From: JBKEHD01 sp046710445
GTDB taxonomy: Bacteria; Pseudomonadota; Alphaproteobacteria; Rickettsiales; Midichloriaceae
NCBI GenBank assembly: GCA_046710445.1
Contig: JBKEHD010000019.1
Coordinates: 1-21,784 of the forward strand
Length of the DNA stretch: 21,784 nt
Direction of reading: 5' to 3'
The notes under the pieces are model-generated. The model was not told where the DNA came from and did not search any database. It worked only from the letters and a program-made list of their open reading frames with translations. The position numbers and the translations under genes are program-made. Every line of letters begins with the position of its first letter. Position 1 is the first letter of the stretch. Shown here one piece after another: positions 7,453 through 14,888 of the stretch.

Positions 7453-8823
7453 TTATCTGTTCCGTGCATCACATATTATATATTTGTTATACATCAACAA
7501 TATACTGAAAATTACAATGCTGTAAGTAGCTCCTAAGTAAAAACTTTTAAATATGTTAAAATAAATATCATTAATAGCCATTACAAATATGGTGCTTAAT
7601 ACACATATCAAAATTTGTTTTTCAGAGAGTATTTTTCTAAATAAAATGGAAAAAAGAAGTGGAACAGCAAATGGAATAGCAGTATAGCTACTAAAAATAA
7701 GTAAATATGTTTCTATAGAATCAGAAAATTTCAATGCCAATACCACAGTGAGAGTTGAAGAAATTAAGAGGGAGATAATTTTAGCTTTATTTTTTTTAGA
7801 ATATTTATTCCCAAGCAAATCAAATAATATAGTAGAGCTATTTATAAACAAAAATGAATCTAGCGAAGATAAAATTGTTGCAATAATACCAGCTAAAAAC
7901 AACCCTTTTAATCCTTGGGGAAGTACACTGATGCAATATAAAAAATACGCCTCAGAAGGATCTGCACTTGAATATACCGCTTTAGCATACATCCCTCCCA
8001 ACACAGTACATACATCAAAAATCATCCAAAAAATAACCGCTATTAATATACCATTTTTAGCCGTTTTTGTTGAATTTGCTGCAAAGCATCTTTGATAAAA
8101 TACAGGACTCATCACTGTTGCAATAAAAGCTAAAAAAAACCAAATCAACACTGTAGAAATATCGTGATCTCCTTGAAAAGAAAAATAGCTAGGTTCGAGC
8201 TTTGCAGCTAAAAATGAAAAACCACCAAATTTTACTACCGAAACAATCAATACAGCAATTGCAGAGGAGAACATTAAAACAAATTGGATTGCATCACTAT
8301 ATATTATCCCACTAAAACCCCTGACACCTATGTATATCACTACTATAGCCACCCCTATAATAACCGAATAAGATAAACTCCATCCAGTTAAATTTTTCAA
8401 TAAAACACCAATACCAATCGCATAAGTAACTGGTAAACTTTCTATAATAATCATAATTGCTGATAATTTTGCAGCCTTTACACCATATAATTTTGCAAAA
8501 ATATCTGGGATTGATACAGCTAATGTCTTCCTTGCTTTCTCAACAAAAAATAACATAAAGACAATTGACGATATATAAAACGGTATTCCAAAAACAAATA
8601 TTCCATAAATTCCATTTTTAAACGCTATCTGAGTAACGCCAAAGATATCTCCATACCAAGTTGAAACAAGTGTAGTTACAAATAATGGCAATGTTAATTT
8701 TCTACTAAATAACAAATAACCAATCAAGTTTGTTTCAGCTTTTCTCGTCAATATAATAGTATAAATGATACTAAAAGCAGTAAGAGCTACGCAAATAAAA
8801 ATATCTAATGAAGAAATGTCCAT
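7453..8823 (-). CDS. Sodium:solute symporter family protein, probable thiamine (or precursor) transporter
   Basis: An integral membrane protein of about 456 residues with some 12-13 hydrophobic segments, in the sodium:solute symporter (SSS) family. The family signature region appears as GFSGIIYSDAIQFVLMF in mid-protein, and STWYGDIFGVTQIAFKNGIY near residues 55-75 matches the first substrate/Na+ helices. A TPP riboswitch in its leader indicates thiamine or a thiamine precursor as substrate. This recalls the predicted thiamine transporters named ThiV, also SSS proteins behind THI elements in other bacteria. ATG 8823 is preferred to ATG 8829, since the AGGTG site leaves 7 nt before 8823 but only 1 before 8829. 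No thiamine biosynthesis gene is in the window, consistent with uptake from a host. Substrate is inferred from the riboswitch alone. Confidence 0.88.
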   Translation of the reverse strand: MDISSLDIFICVALTAFSIIYTIILTRKAETNLIGYLLFSRKLTLPLFVTTLVSTWYGDIFGVTQIAFKNGIYGIFVFGIPFYISSIVFMLFFVEKARKTLAVSIPDIFAKLYGVKAAKLSAIMIIIESLPVTYAIGIGVLLKNLTGWSLSYSVIIGVAIVVIYIGVRGFSGIIYSDAIQFVLMFSSAIAVLIVSVVKFGGFSFLAAKLEPSYFSFQGDHDISTVLIWFFLAFIATVMSPVFYQRCFAANSTKTAKNGILIAVIFWMIFDVCTVLGGMYAKAVYSSADPSEAYFLYCISVLPQGLKGLFLAGIIATILSSLDSFLFINSSTILFDLLGNKYSKKNKAKIISLLISSTLTVVLALKFSDSIETYLLIFSSYTAIPFAVPLLFSILFRKILSEKQILICVLSTIFVMAINDIYFNIFKSFYLGATYSIVIFSILLMYNKYIICDARNR

Positions 8824-8887
8824 ATTCATACACCTATATTATATAATTATAATGCAGGATAGAGAATAAGCCTCTCTCTTTGAAAGT

Positions 8888-8973
8888 CGCACTCCCTACG
8901 CATGTATAAACATGATCAGGTTCAAAAGGATATGTCTCAACCAATAACTTTATTGGTACTCCTGGCATTTGCG
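8888..8973 (-). promoter_or_regulatory. TPP (THI-element) riboswitch
   Basis: Read on the minus strand, the full TPP aptamer core is present. The P3 arm ACCAATA/TATTGGT leads into GGTTGAGA, matching the (C/U)UGAGA core. Then follow GAACCTGATC, a P4/P5 arm with CATG/CATG around TTTATA, and the invariant GCGTAGGGA. P1 closes with TGCG (8888-8891) against CGCA (8970-8973). The gap to the transporter start is about 64 nt. It has a short hairpin with AGAGA/TCTCT arms (about 8880-8862) but no U-run. Control therefore more likely acts on ribosome binding (AGGTG near 8831) than on termination, though that is inference. Confidence 0.95.
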
Positions 8974-8981
8974 TGCAAGCT

Positions 8982-9008
8982 AATATAGATAAGAAATATA
9001 GTCAATAA
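8982..9008 (-). promoter_or_regulatory. Putative promoter of the riboswitch-transporter transcript
   Basis: On the minus strand TATATT (8987-8982) lies 15 nt after TTATTG (9008-9003), which overlaps a TTGACT at 9005-9000. Transcription would begin near 8975, just before the riboswitch P1 stem. The position fits well, but spacing is short and the motifs are imperfect. Confidence 0.3.
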
Positions 9009-9095
9009 TTTATAATTCAGTGTATTTAAAATTTGATATTGACATCATTATTGAAGCATATATTCTATAATTACACACAACTTAAAGTAGCGATA

Positions 9096-9620
9096 ATGCA
9101 AAAAATATACGATTTAGCAAGTAGAGCAGCAGAGTCTACAAGATACATACCATCTGTGAACGTAATGTATAATGCAGGTTTAAATTTAGTTACCGTTCCC
9201 TCCTATACTGTAAAAATTTTAGAAGCGTATATTGACGGGACAAATGCTATGTATGCTTCTGCTGCGGATTTCATGTTCGCTCTCAATTTTACAAATGATC
9301 CACATACTCCAGGTCATATAGATTTTATGAGCAATTTAAATATTTTTGCTGGTTTGAATAGCATATACTCTAAATTATCTCAAAAAGAAAAGATATGCTT
9401 GTCAGATGCAGCAGTTTTTGTTGGATCATCGGTTATTGTAGGTGCAGCATTTATAGGGGTCGAAAGAGATGGAAAAATACTAATGAATTCGATCGGATTT
9501 TCTAAAGCTATATTAGATTTTAAAGACGTAGGCACTAATCTTTTTGAAGATTACATACCGAATTTGGAAGATTACTTAACTAGCGATATATGTATCAAAA
9601 TAGATTATCATACAGTGTAG
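9096..9620 (+). CDS. Hypothetical protein
   Basis: About 174 residues from ATG 9096; an upstream in-frame start at 9033 would add 21 residues that look like translated spacer. No family is recognised. The protein is soluble in appearance: an N-terminal part with MYNAGLNLVTVPSYTVKILE, a central LSQKEKICLSDAAVF, then a mildly hydrophobic VGSSVIVGAAFIGVERDGKI, and an acidic C-terminus (NLFEDYIPNLEDYLTSD). No signal peptide, clear membrane helix or known catalytic motif was seen. It is the only plus-strand gene between the tRNA and the EVE gene. No good ribosome binding site precedes either start. The even amino-acid mix and length support a real gene. Confidence 0.6.
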   Translation: MQKIYDLASRAAESTRYIPSVNVMYNAGLNLVTVPSYTVKILEAYIDGTNAMYASAADFMFALNFTNDPHTPGHIDFMSNLNIFAGLNSIYSKLSQKEKICLSDAAVFVGSSVIVGAAFIGVERDGKILMNSIGFSKAILDFKDVGTNLFEDYIPNLEDYLTSDICIKIDYHTV

Positions 9621-9759
9621 TTAAGCTATAAATCATCACTCTCTACTCAGACCAAATTATATTCTTATGTTTAAAGAAAAATTTGCTGGCTATAGTGGGG
9701 AGTGAGATCTTCTCTTGAACAATACCAATACTTTTTTCTCTGATAAAATGAATTCATGA

Positions 9760-10425
9760 TTATTGGAGCAATTTAATACAAATTTCAGAACTCATATCAC
9801 AATTACTATAATCATATAACTTCTTCATCTTAACAAAATCTCTATCCAAAGAATAATAAACTTGCTCAAGATATTGCCTTCCATTTTCCTTAGAGCATTT
9901 GATATTAACATACTCACTCCCCCCTAAATGCTCAACGATATCATCAAATCTGAGGCAAGCTGATATGTTATCCTTAATAAATTCTGGTGTGATATACATA
10001 TTTTGAAGCTCTAAAATCTTTTCAAAATAAACTTCCTGAGTAAATCCAGAGCAAGTTCCATGCTTTTTCCATTCATGATTAATTAGCGACTCTGGCATGA
10101 ACCCTTTCAATTCATCAACAATTTCCGCATTTTTTATAAATCCACACGCCCCCTCAGATTCGCAACCAGGACTCCTTGTGCAAAAAGCCGGATGATTGTT
10201 TTTCATATTATTAGGCCAAAGACCATGGGGAGATAAACTGCTTTTTTGGTATTGTGTTAAATTCTCACATTCACCTTTTGGCCCAGATTTACAAAAAGTT
10301 GGGTACCAGGCTTGAGCAAATACATAATAATCAAATTTTCCTGATTGCTGCCTTTCAAATGACTTAGCATTCAGATTGAAAATAATAGTAAGTGATAGTA
10401 TATATGCAAAAATTGTTCTATTCAT
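9760..10425 (-). CDS. Secreted ribonuclease T2 family protein
   Basis: 221 residues with a Sec signal peptide at about 1-20 (IFAYILSLTIIFNLNA). Both catalytic segments of the RNase T2 family are intact: CAS-1 SPHGLWP (65-71) and CAS-2 HEWKKHGTC (117-125). The two catalytic histidines and the Glu/Lys pair are therefore present, and the Cys residues suit an exported disulfide-bonded enzyme. RNase T2 cleaves single-stranded RNA without strict base specificity, so this product should act in the periplasm or outside the cell. AGAGG lies 7 nt before ATG 10425. The start is only 10 nt beyond the prohead protease stop, so the two are probably one transcript. An RNase T2 is not a usual GTA gene; nutrient scavenging or attack on host RNA are possibilities, not shown. 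Confidence 0.93.
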   Translation of the reverse strand: MNRTIFAYILSLTIIFNLNAKSFERQQSGKFDYYVFAQAWYPTFCKSGPKGECENLTQYQKSSLSPHGLWPNNMKNNHPAFCTRSPGCESEGACGFIKNAEIVDELKGFMPESLINHEWKKHGTCSGFTQEVYFEKILELQNMYITPEFIKDNISACLRFDDIVEHLGGSEYVNIKCSKENGRQYLEQVYYSLDRDFVKMKKLYDYSNCDMSSEICIKLLQ

Positions 10426-10435
10426 AATTTTACCT

Positions 10436-10939
10436 CTATATTGTTTTTAAAGTGTTTATCGCTTTGTTTAGTTTATTATCCAGCATCTTCATATCATCTA
10501 AATTTAAAATCTCTGCATATTTATTCGCAGGAAAGGTGACAACGCTTATCTCCCATAAATTCAGCTTTGTTATATATCTAAACCCATCCTGTTCATATGA
10601 ATCAACTACATCATATCCAATGCTCAAATGGTCAGTCACTTTGTTTTTTACTAATATATGTGCTTCTCTCCCTTGATGCAATGAGAGAAACATCCTACCC
10701 TTTACAAGCAAACCATGTTCATCTTCATACATATCATCAATCATTCCAATGGGCGTTTTGTGATCATGTTGCCATAACAATTTTGTACTATTGTTTCCAT
10801 TTATAGAAAAAGCACCTGGCAGAACAACATCCCCAACATAATCCACAACATTAAAAACACTGGCATATCCTTCGAAAAAAGCAGTTTCTTCAAAATTTTG
10901 AATATTTGTATTGAGATCATCTATATTTTTTGTAATCAT
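10436..10939 (-). CDS. HK97-family prohead protease (GTA gp4 type)
   Basis: 167 residues with the full herpes/HK97 protease pattern: FEGYASVFNVVDYVGDVV (22-39), LPGAF (40-44), WQHD with catalytic His58, LSIGY with nucleophile Ser106, and WEISVVTFPAN (129-139) with Glu130. It would mature the capsid by cutting off the N-terminal delta domain of the capsid protein encoded at 5956-7143. The reading frame is intact and the key residues are conserved, so function appears to be under selection. ATG 10939 has no obvious ribosome binding site. The gene is divergent from the EVE gene, with starts 27 nt apart, and runs into RNase T2. It is separated from portal and capsid by host genes, although order and strand are kept. 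Confidence 0.92.
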   Translation of the reverse strand: MITKNIDDLNTNIQNFEETAFFEGYASVFNVVDYVGDVVLPGAFSINGNNSTKLLWQHDHKTPIGMIDDMYEDEHGLLVKGRMFLSLHQGREAHILVKNKVTDHLSIGYDVVDSYEQDGFRYITKLNLWEISVVTFPANKYAEILNLDDMKMLDNKLNKAINTLKTI

Positions 10940-10966
10940 AAGTTAAAATACTATTTAATTTTTATT

Positions 10967-11380
10967 GTGAATTATTGGTTAATCAAATCAGAACCTGACT
11001 CATATTCTTGGGATCAAATGCTAAAGGATAAAACAACAGCTTGGGATGGCGTTAGAAATTATCAAGCTAGAAATAACATGAAGCAAATGAAAATTGGCGA
11101 CCTAGCTTTCTTCTATCATTCTAACAAAGAAAAAGCCATAAAAGGCATAGTCACAGTCATCCAAGAGTTTTATCCAGATCATACAGATGAAACAGAAAGA
11201 TTCGTAATGGTGGATTTTCAGTATTTAAAACCACTCCAAAGATCTATTTCACTTGCAGAAATAAAAGCAAATTCAGATTTGCAAAATATCGCATTAATCA
11301 AACAATCAAGGCTATCAGTCATGCCAATTACAGATTACGACTATAAAATCATAATAGAATTGAGCAATAAAACAATATAG
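10967..11380 (+). CDS. EVE domain-containing protein
   Basis: About 137 residues from GTG 10967; the longer reading back to 10898 overlaps the protease gene and looks like spacer. The N-terminus NYWLIKSEPDSYSWDQM is the classic EVE/THYN1 opening, followed by WDGVRNYQARNNMKQMKIGDLAFFYHS, which lines the PUA-like pocket. SLAEIKANSDLQNIALIKQSRLSV then MPI in the last third is also typical. EVE domains bind modified bases in DNA or RNA; the cellular role in bacteria is not settled. It fills the family's usual length. There is no clear ribosome binding site. It is divergent from the prohead protease gene. Confidence 0.9.
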   Translation: MNYWLIKSEPDSYSWDQMLKDKTTAWDGVRNYQARNNMKQMKIGDLAFFYHSNKEKAIKGIVTVIQEFYPDHTDETERFVMVDFQYLKPLQRSISLAEIKANSDLQNIALIKQSRLSVMPITDYDYKIIIELSNKTI

Positions 11381-11508
11381 CCCTTCACACCACTATATCT
11401 CACCACAAACCTGCATTCGCAATGCCCAAAAAGCAAATTCAAAACAAAAGAAGTGTAACATTTTTGCAACAGTTCTAAAAAACTTTTGTCTAAAATCAAC
11501 TTTTCTAT

Positions 11509-11538
11509 TTGAAAGGTAGTAGCGTTTTGTGTTTATAT
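11509..11538 (+). promoter_or_regulatory. Putative promoter of the outer-membrane protein gene
   Basis: TTGAAA (11509-11514) and TTATAT (11533-11538) are separated by 18 bases, with a start expected near 11546 and a leader of about 40 nt. The stretch 11381-11508 holds nothing else recognisable. Confidence 0.4.
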
Positions 11539-11585
11539 GTATCCAAAGAAGCAATTCTTAAATTTAATTATAAACGGAGATAAAA

Positions 11586-12116
11586 ATGAAAAAAATTTTA
11601 TTATCGACAGTAGCATTGACAGCTTTTGCATTTTCTGCTTCAGCTTTAGAAGCTGGAAAAATGTACATGAAAGCTGATGCTAATTATGCATTCATGAAAA
11701 TATTAGGTGCTAAATTTAAAGGTTTTGGTGCTGGTGTTGGTATTGGTTATGCATTATCTGATGATATAAGAGGTGAAGTAAATTTCAATTTTTCAAAACC
11801 AAAATTAAAACCAAATTCACTTACAACATTATCTTTAATGGGTGATGTATATTATGATTTCAATAATGGTTCTTCTTTTACACCATATGTTGGTGCTGGT
11901 TTAGGTGTTACACATAGTAAACTATCAGGAATTAAGGATAAAATTAAGGATAAAGGTCATATCGGTTTAGGTTTTAATGGTGCTTTGGGTGTAGCTTATG
12001 AAGTTGCTAAAGACGTACAAATTGACTTAGGTTACAAATTAGTTGGTAATAAAATGAAGAAGGCAGATACTATCTTTGCTAATACTGTAAATGTTGGTGT
12101 TAAATTTGCATTCTAA
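11586..12116 (+). CDS. Small outer-membrane beta-barrel protein
   Basis: 176 residues with a cleavable signal peptide (about 1-20, ending SASA before LEAG). Alternating hydrophobic strands with Gly/aromatic residues follow: GAGVGIGYALSDDIRGEVNF, a FTPYVGAGLGVTHSKL strand, FNGALGVAYEVAKDV, and a terminal strand VNVGVKFAF ending in Phe, as required for Bam recognition. This is the 8-strand OmpA/OmpW-like surface antigen type (porin family, OMP_b-brl). GGAG lies shortly before ATG 11586, and a strong terminator follows, so it is probably a well-expressed single-gene unit. Such proteins are common surface antigens in Rickettsiales. The exact subfamily and any pore function cannot be told. Confidence 0.88.
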   Translation: MKKILLSTVALTAFAFSASALEAGKMYMKADANYAFMKILGAKFKGFGAGVGIGYALSDDIRGEVNFNFSKPKLKPNSLTTLSLMGDVYYDFNNGSSFTPYVGAGLGVTHSKLSGIKDKIKDKGHIGLGFNGALGVAYEVAKDVQIDLGYKLVGNKMKKADTIFANTVNVGVKFAF

Positions 12117-12172
12117 TTTAACTGATTGTTAAATTAAAATAAAAAACTTACATTTATTTATTTTATCTAAAG

Positions 12173-12210
12173 ACCCTGGCATAGCGTTCGTCGCTTTGCT
12201 GGGGTTTTTT
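12173..12210 (+). terminator. Intrinsic terminator of the outer-membrane protein gene
   Basis: ACCCTGGCATAGCG pairs with CGCTTTGCTGGGGT (one mismatch, two G-U pairs) around a short TTCGT loop and is followed by a run of Ts to 12210. It lies about 57 nt after the stop of the 11586-12116 gene. Confidence 0.92.
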
Positions 12211-12264
12211 CGTTGTTTCATACATCAACATCCCCCAAACCAAACCAACTATACTCGTGCTTTT

Positions 12265-12561
12265 ATGCAAATAACAAATATATATAACGCTAAAGCAAAT
12301 CTTTCCAAATATCTAAACATAGTCTCAAATGGTGAAAATATATAGTGTTTTAGCTTTATGAGTAGACAAGGAACGATGATGCGAAGTGTAAAATCTCTAC
12401 ATGAGCGAAGAGTAACGCAGTCTAATCGCAAAGATATTTCACTAATTTGCTCTGCGAATAAACCGATAGCAAAATTAGTACCCTACAAACCATCTTCCAC
12501 CCAAAGAAAACCAGGACATCTAAAAGGGCTAATCCACATAGAAAAAGATTTTGATAAATAA
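12265..12561 (+). pseudogene. Phd/YefM (VapB-like) type II antitoxin split by a repeat insertion
   Basis: Two halves of an antitoxin stand in the same frame. The first (12265-12342) reads MQITNIYNAKANLSKYLNIV then SNGENI, matching the family N-terminus (N-I-H-E-A-K-T-x-L-S-K-L...x-G-E-x-I). The second (about 12433-12561) reads ISLICSANKPIAKLVPYKP, then a linker and RKPGHLKGLIHIEKDFDK, matching the second strand (GKPVAKLVP) and toxin-binding tail (PGLLKG...I..DFD). Between them lie about 96 nt of repeat DNA that begin with an in-frame TAG (12343). ATG 12358 inside the insert could restart translation of the second half. No partner toxin gene is adjacent: tandem repeats follow. Without the insert the gene would encode a normal DNA-binding antitoxin of about 65-70 residues. 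Confidence 0.8.
12337..12432 (+). repeat. Palindromic-type repeat element inserted in the antitoxin gene
   Basis: About 96 nt (32 codons, so frame-preserving) lie between the antitoxin halves. The core, about 12362-12425 (starting AGACAAGGAACGATGATGCG and ending AACGCAGTCTAATC), matches the end of the tandem array at about 12833-12892 (AGACCAAGGAATGATGATGC ... GACGCAGTATTAATC). TGTA/TACA arms remain of a central hairpin. Short AATAT/GATATT sequences at the two edges might be target duplication. The behaviour resembles Rickettsia palindromic elements; identity with any named family is not claimed. Confidence 0.72.
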
Positions 12562-12568
12562 GATACGA

Positions 12569-12893
12569 TGTGATTCCAATACACAAGTGAAGAATAACTT
12601 AGTATCACAACCCACAACCAAAATCACTCTGATTCAAACCAAGAATGATGATGCAACATGTATTCCAATACAAAAGAAAATAACACCACACCATCCACAC
12701 CTCACAACCTATAGCCAAGATCAGTTTAATTTAGACCAAGAATGATGATGCAACATGTATTCCAACCCACAAGAAAATAACACCGCATCATCCACACCTC
12801 ACAACCTATAGCCAAGATCAGCTTGATTTAGACCAAGGAATGATGATGCGACGTGTATTCTAATACACTAGTGAAGAATGACGCAGTATTAAT
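12569..12893 (+). repeat. Tandem array of a ~97-bp repeat, 3.4 units
   Basis: Units start at 12569 (90 nt), 12659 (97 nt), 12756 (98 nt) and 12854 (cut at 12893 by the portal gene end). Units two and three differ at about ten positions by eye. Each opens with a small palindrome; the best is GTGTATT/AATACAC in the last unit (12853-12868). Each full unit ends in an AATGATGATGC segment. No open frame of note runs through it. It fills the gap between the antitoxin relic and the portal gene. Confidence 0.85.
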
Positions 12894-14168
12894 CTAAATG
12901 ATCGAAGCTATAGAGTCTCCATTTTTAACTGGCGCTAACCCTACTTGCTTCCTCTTCTCATTTATTGTCATGAAATTCACTTTTTCCAATCTTTCCCATA
13001 TAGCCTCTCGCTTATCAGCAATTGCTCCTATACTATCCATATTAAGCTTGAGTATCATCTTTTGTCCATACAGTTTACTTAACCAATTACCCATATGATC
13101 AACTGTATTCTTCGCCAAAGGAATGATCGTTTGCTCCCAAAGCGCTACTCTTGCCTCTGATAAATTACTATATGTATTATCACCTGGAATACCAAGCAAC
13201 TGCGGGGGTACACCAAAAGCTAGAGCTATCTCTCGTGCAGCACTATGCTTTCCTTCTATAAACTCCATATCCTTTGGGGACATACTAATCTCTTTCCAAT
13301 CCAACCCCCCCTCTAAAATCATTGGTTTCCCCGCATTTGCAGCTCCTGTAAAATCATCATTTATCATTTCCTTTAATCTGTGATATTGCTCATCAGAAAG
13401 GTCTGAAGGCATATTATCATTTCCTTTAACAACAATAGCACCGCATGGCCTTGCCCCATTTTGAAGCAAAGACTGATTCCAAGCAGCGGCGTTATTATGC
13501 TGATCAATACTATATGATGCAGCTTCCACCGCCGATAAACCATACCAATCCGATATTGGATTCACATTTTTAATATGCAATATTCTGCCTAACCCACTCA
13601 CTTGATCTGTATAAAAATTTTGCTCCTTGTCGCCAACTTTATATTGATACCCTAGTGGTAAGAAATTTTCTCCCGCTATTACATTCACTCTATCTGGCCT
13701 CAAAGAATAAATTTCTTTGGGTAATTTTTGCGTTTTGGATGAAGAAAATACATATGCATTCCCGCTAATTTGTCTATATAAATAAATAGATTCAAAAAAT
13801 TCACTATGATTTTGATATGGATTTGGATTATATAATAAATCCTTGATTGGATGATGTTGTATAGTGTTACCATCTTTATCACATAATTTAATATCTATGC
13901 TTGCAGCACCTTGGGAAATCATGTTCATCGCCCTATAAGCAATTACATTCTTTACATAGGCTTCTTGTGCGAATTGCATATAATTTCTTTTCATCCAAAC
14001 AGGCTTCCCTGCGGAATAAAAATATGAATTTGCCACATCATACTTTCCTTGCTGAAAATTAATATTCTTTTTTTCTCCACCGATAAAAGATTTGAGAGAT
14101 TTAATAAATTTCATTCTATCTGCACAATTATTTAACCTTATATTTTTCATACTACTTGCATTTTTCAT
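12894..14168 (-). CDS. Phage portal protein, HK97 family (GTA gp3 type)
   Basis: 424 residues, typical of HK97-type portals, the dodecameric ring through which DNA enters the capsid. Recognisable segments include YVKNVIAYRAMNMISQGAAS near residues 70-90, NPNPYQNHSEFFESIYLYRQ, SGNAYVF, the LHIKNVNPISDWYGLSAVE region, the long helix LSDEQYHRLKEMINDDF, FIEGKHSAAREIALAFGVPP, LLGIPGDNTYSN and the C-terminal INEKRKQVGLAPV. The gene is intact. ATG 14168 has no ribosome binding site; the Met codons at 14150 and 14114 are alternatives. In GTA clusters the terminase lies just upstream; here the upstream neighbour is the divergent VanX gene and no terminase was found in the window. Confidence 0.95.
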   Translation of the reverse strand: MKNASSMKNIRLNNCADRMKFIKSLKSFIGGEKKNINFQQGKYDVANSYFYSAGKPVWMKRNYMQFAQEAYVKNVIAYRAMNMISQGAASIDIKLCDKDGNTIQHHPIKDLLYNPNPYQNHSEFFESIYLYRQISGNAYVFSSSKTQKLPKEIYSLRPDRVNVIAGENFLPLGYQYKVGDKEQNFYTDQVSGLGRILHIKNVNPISDWYGLSAVEAASYSIDQHNNAAAWNQSLLQNGARPCGAIVVKGNDNMPSDLSDEQYHRLKEMINDDFTGAANAGKPMILEGGLDWKEISMSPKDMEFIEGKHSAAREIALAFGVPPQLLGIPGDNTYSNLSEARVALWEQTIIPLAKNTVDHMGNWLSKLYGQKMILKLNMDSIGAIADKREAIWERLEKVNFMTINEKRKQVGLAPVKNGDSIASII

Positions 14169-14200
14169 ATCTGGAAGTACACTTTATAAAAAACATTGAT

Positions 14201-14824
14201 ATGTCATATTTACCTAATTCATTTGTTTATTTAAAAGACGTCGCTCCAGAAATTCTTGTAGATATTAAATACTCAACTAAAGATAATTTCACAGGAGATA
14301 CGGTGATTGGATATCAAAAAAACATCTGTATCATTACAGAGAAAGCAGCCAATCTCCTGAAAAATATAAATCGTGAATTAAACAATTACGGATTGGCTTT
14401 GAAAATATTTGATGCCTATCGTCCTAAAAAAGCGGCAAAATTTTTCGTGGATTGGTCATTATCTGAAGAAGAAGATCTGCAAATAAAAAAAGTGTATTAC
14501 CCAAATATCCATAAAAAAGATATCATCAAATCCTACATTGCAAAAAACGGACTATCTACACATAGCCGAGGCAGCACCGTTGATCTCACATTAATAAATC
14601 AAGAAACAAAAGAAACATTGGACATGGGTACTATATTCGATTTTTTTGATGAAACAGCTAATACACAAAATAACAGCATCTCTTCATACGCAAAAAGCAC
14701 TAGAATAATCCTTCTTAATATAATGGAAAAATATGGATTCAAAAATCTATGGAGTGAATGGTGGCATTTCACATTAATAGAAGAACCACATAAAGATACT
14801 TATTTTGATTTTGATATAAAATAA
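14201..14824 (+). CDS. D-alanyl-D-alanine dipeptidase, VanX/DdpX family
   Basis: 207 residues from ATG 14201; the longer reading from 14156 overlaps the portal start and looks like spacer. The zinc site is intact: His121 and Asp128 in STHSRGSTVDLT and His189 in EWWHF, with catalytic Glu186 in the same motif and the oxyanion Arg74 in DAYRPKKAA. The N-terminus (VYLKDVAPEILVDIKYST, then NFTGDTVIGY) is also typical. No signal peptide, so it should act in the cytoplasm, freeing D-Ala from D-Ala-D-Ala for reuse; vancomycin resistance is unlikely without VanA/VanH partners. Its presence suggests the organism still handles peptidoglycan. No clear ribosome binding site. Divergent from the portal gene and upstream of rimP. 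Confidence 0.92.
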   Translation: MSYLPNSFVYLKDVAPEILVDIKYSTKDNFTGDTVIGYQKNICIITEKAANLLKNINRELNNYGLALKIFDAYRPKKAAKFFVDWSLSEEEDLQIKKVYYPNIHKKDIIKSYIAKNGLSTHSRGSTVDLTLINQETKETLDMGTIFDFFDETANTQNNSISSYAKSTRIILLNIMEKYGFKNLWSEWWHFTLIEEPHKDTYFDFDIK

Positions 14825-14830
14825 TTTACC

Positions 14831-14858
14831 TTGACTTTATTATTTTCAAAATTAGAAT
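14831..14858 (+). promoter_or_regulatory. Putative promoter of rimP-nusA
   Basis: TTGACT (14831-14836) and TAGAAT (14853-14858) are separated by 16 bases. Transcription would begin near 14865, about 24 nt before the rimP ATG. It is the best sigma70-like match seen in the window. Confidence 0.6.
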
Positions 14859-14888
14859 GGTCGTATTCTTAAAATTTCCATTTATATA

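Noticed and set aside
12249..12431. A 60-codon minus-strand frame
   Set aside because: It lies opposite the split antitoxin, has no ribosome binding site and no protein-family features.
12569..12893. CRISPR array
   Set aside because: Units are about 97 bp and diverge over their whole length; there are no short constant repeats with unique spacers and no cas genes.
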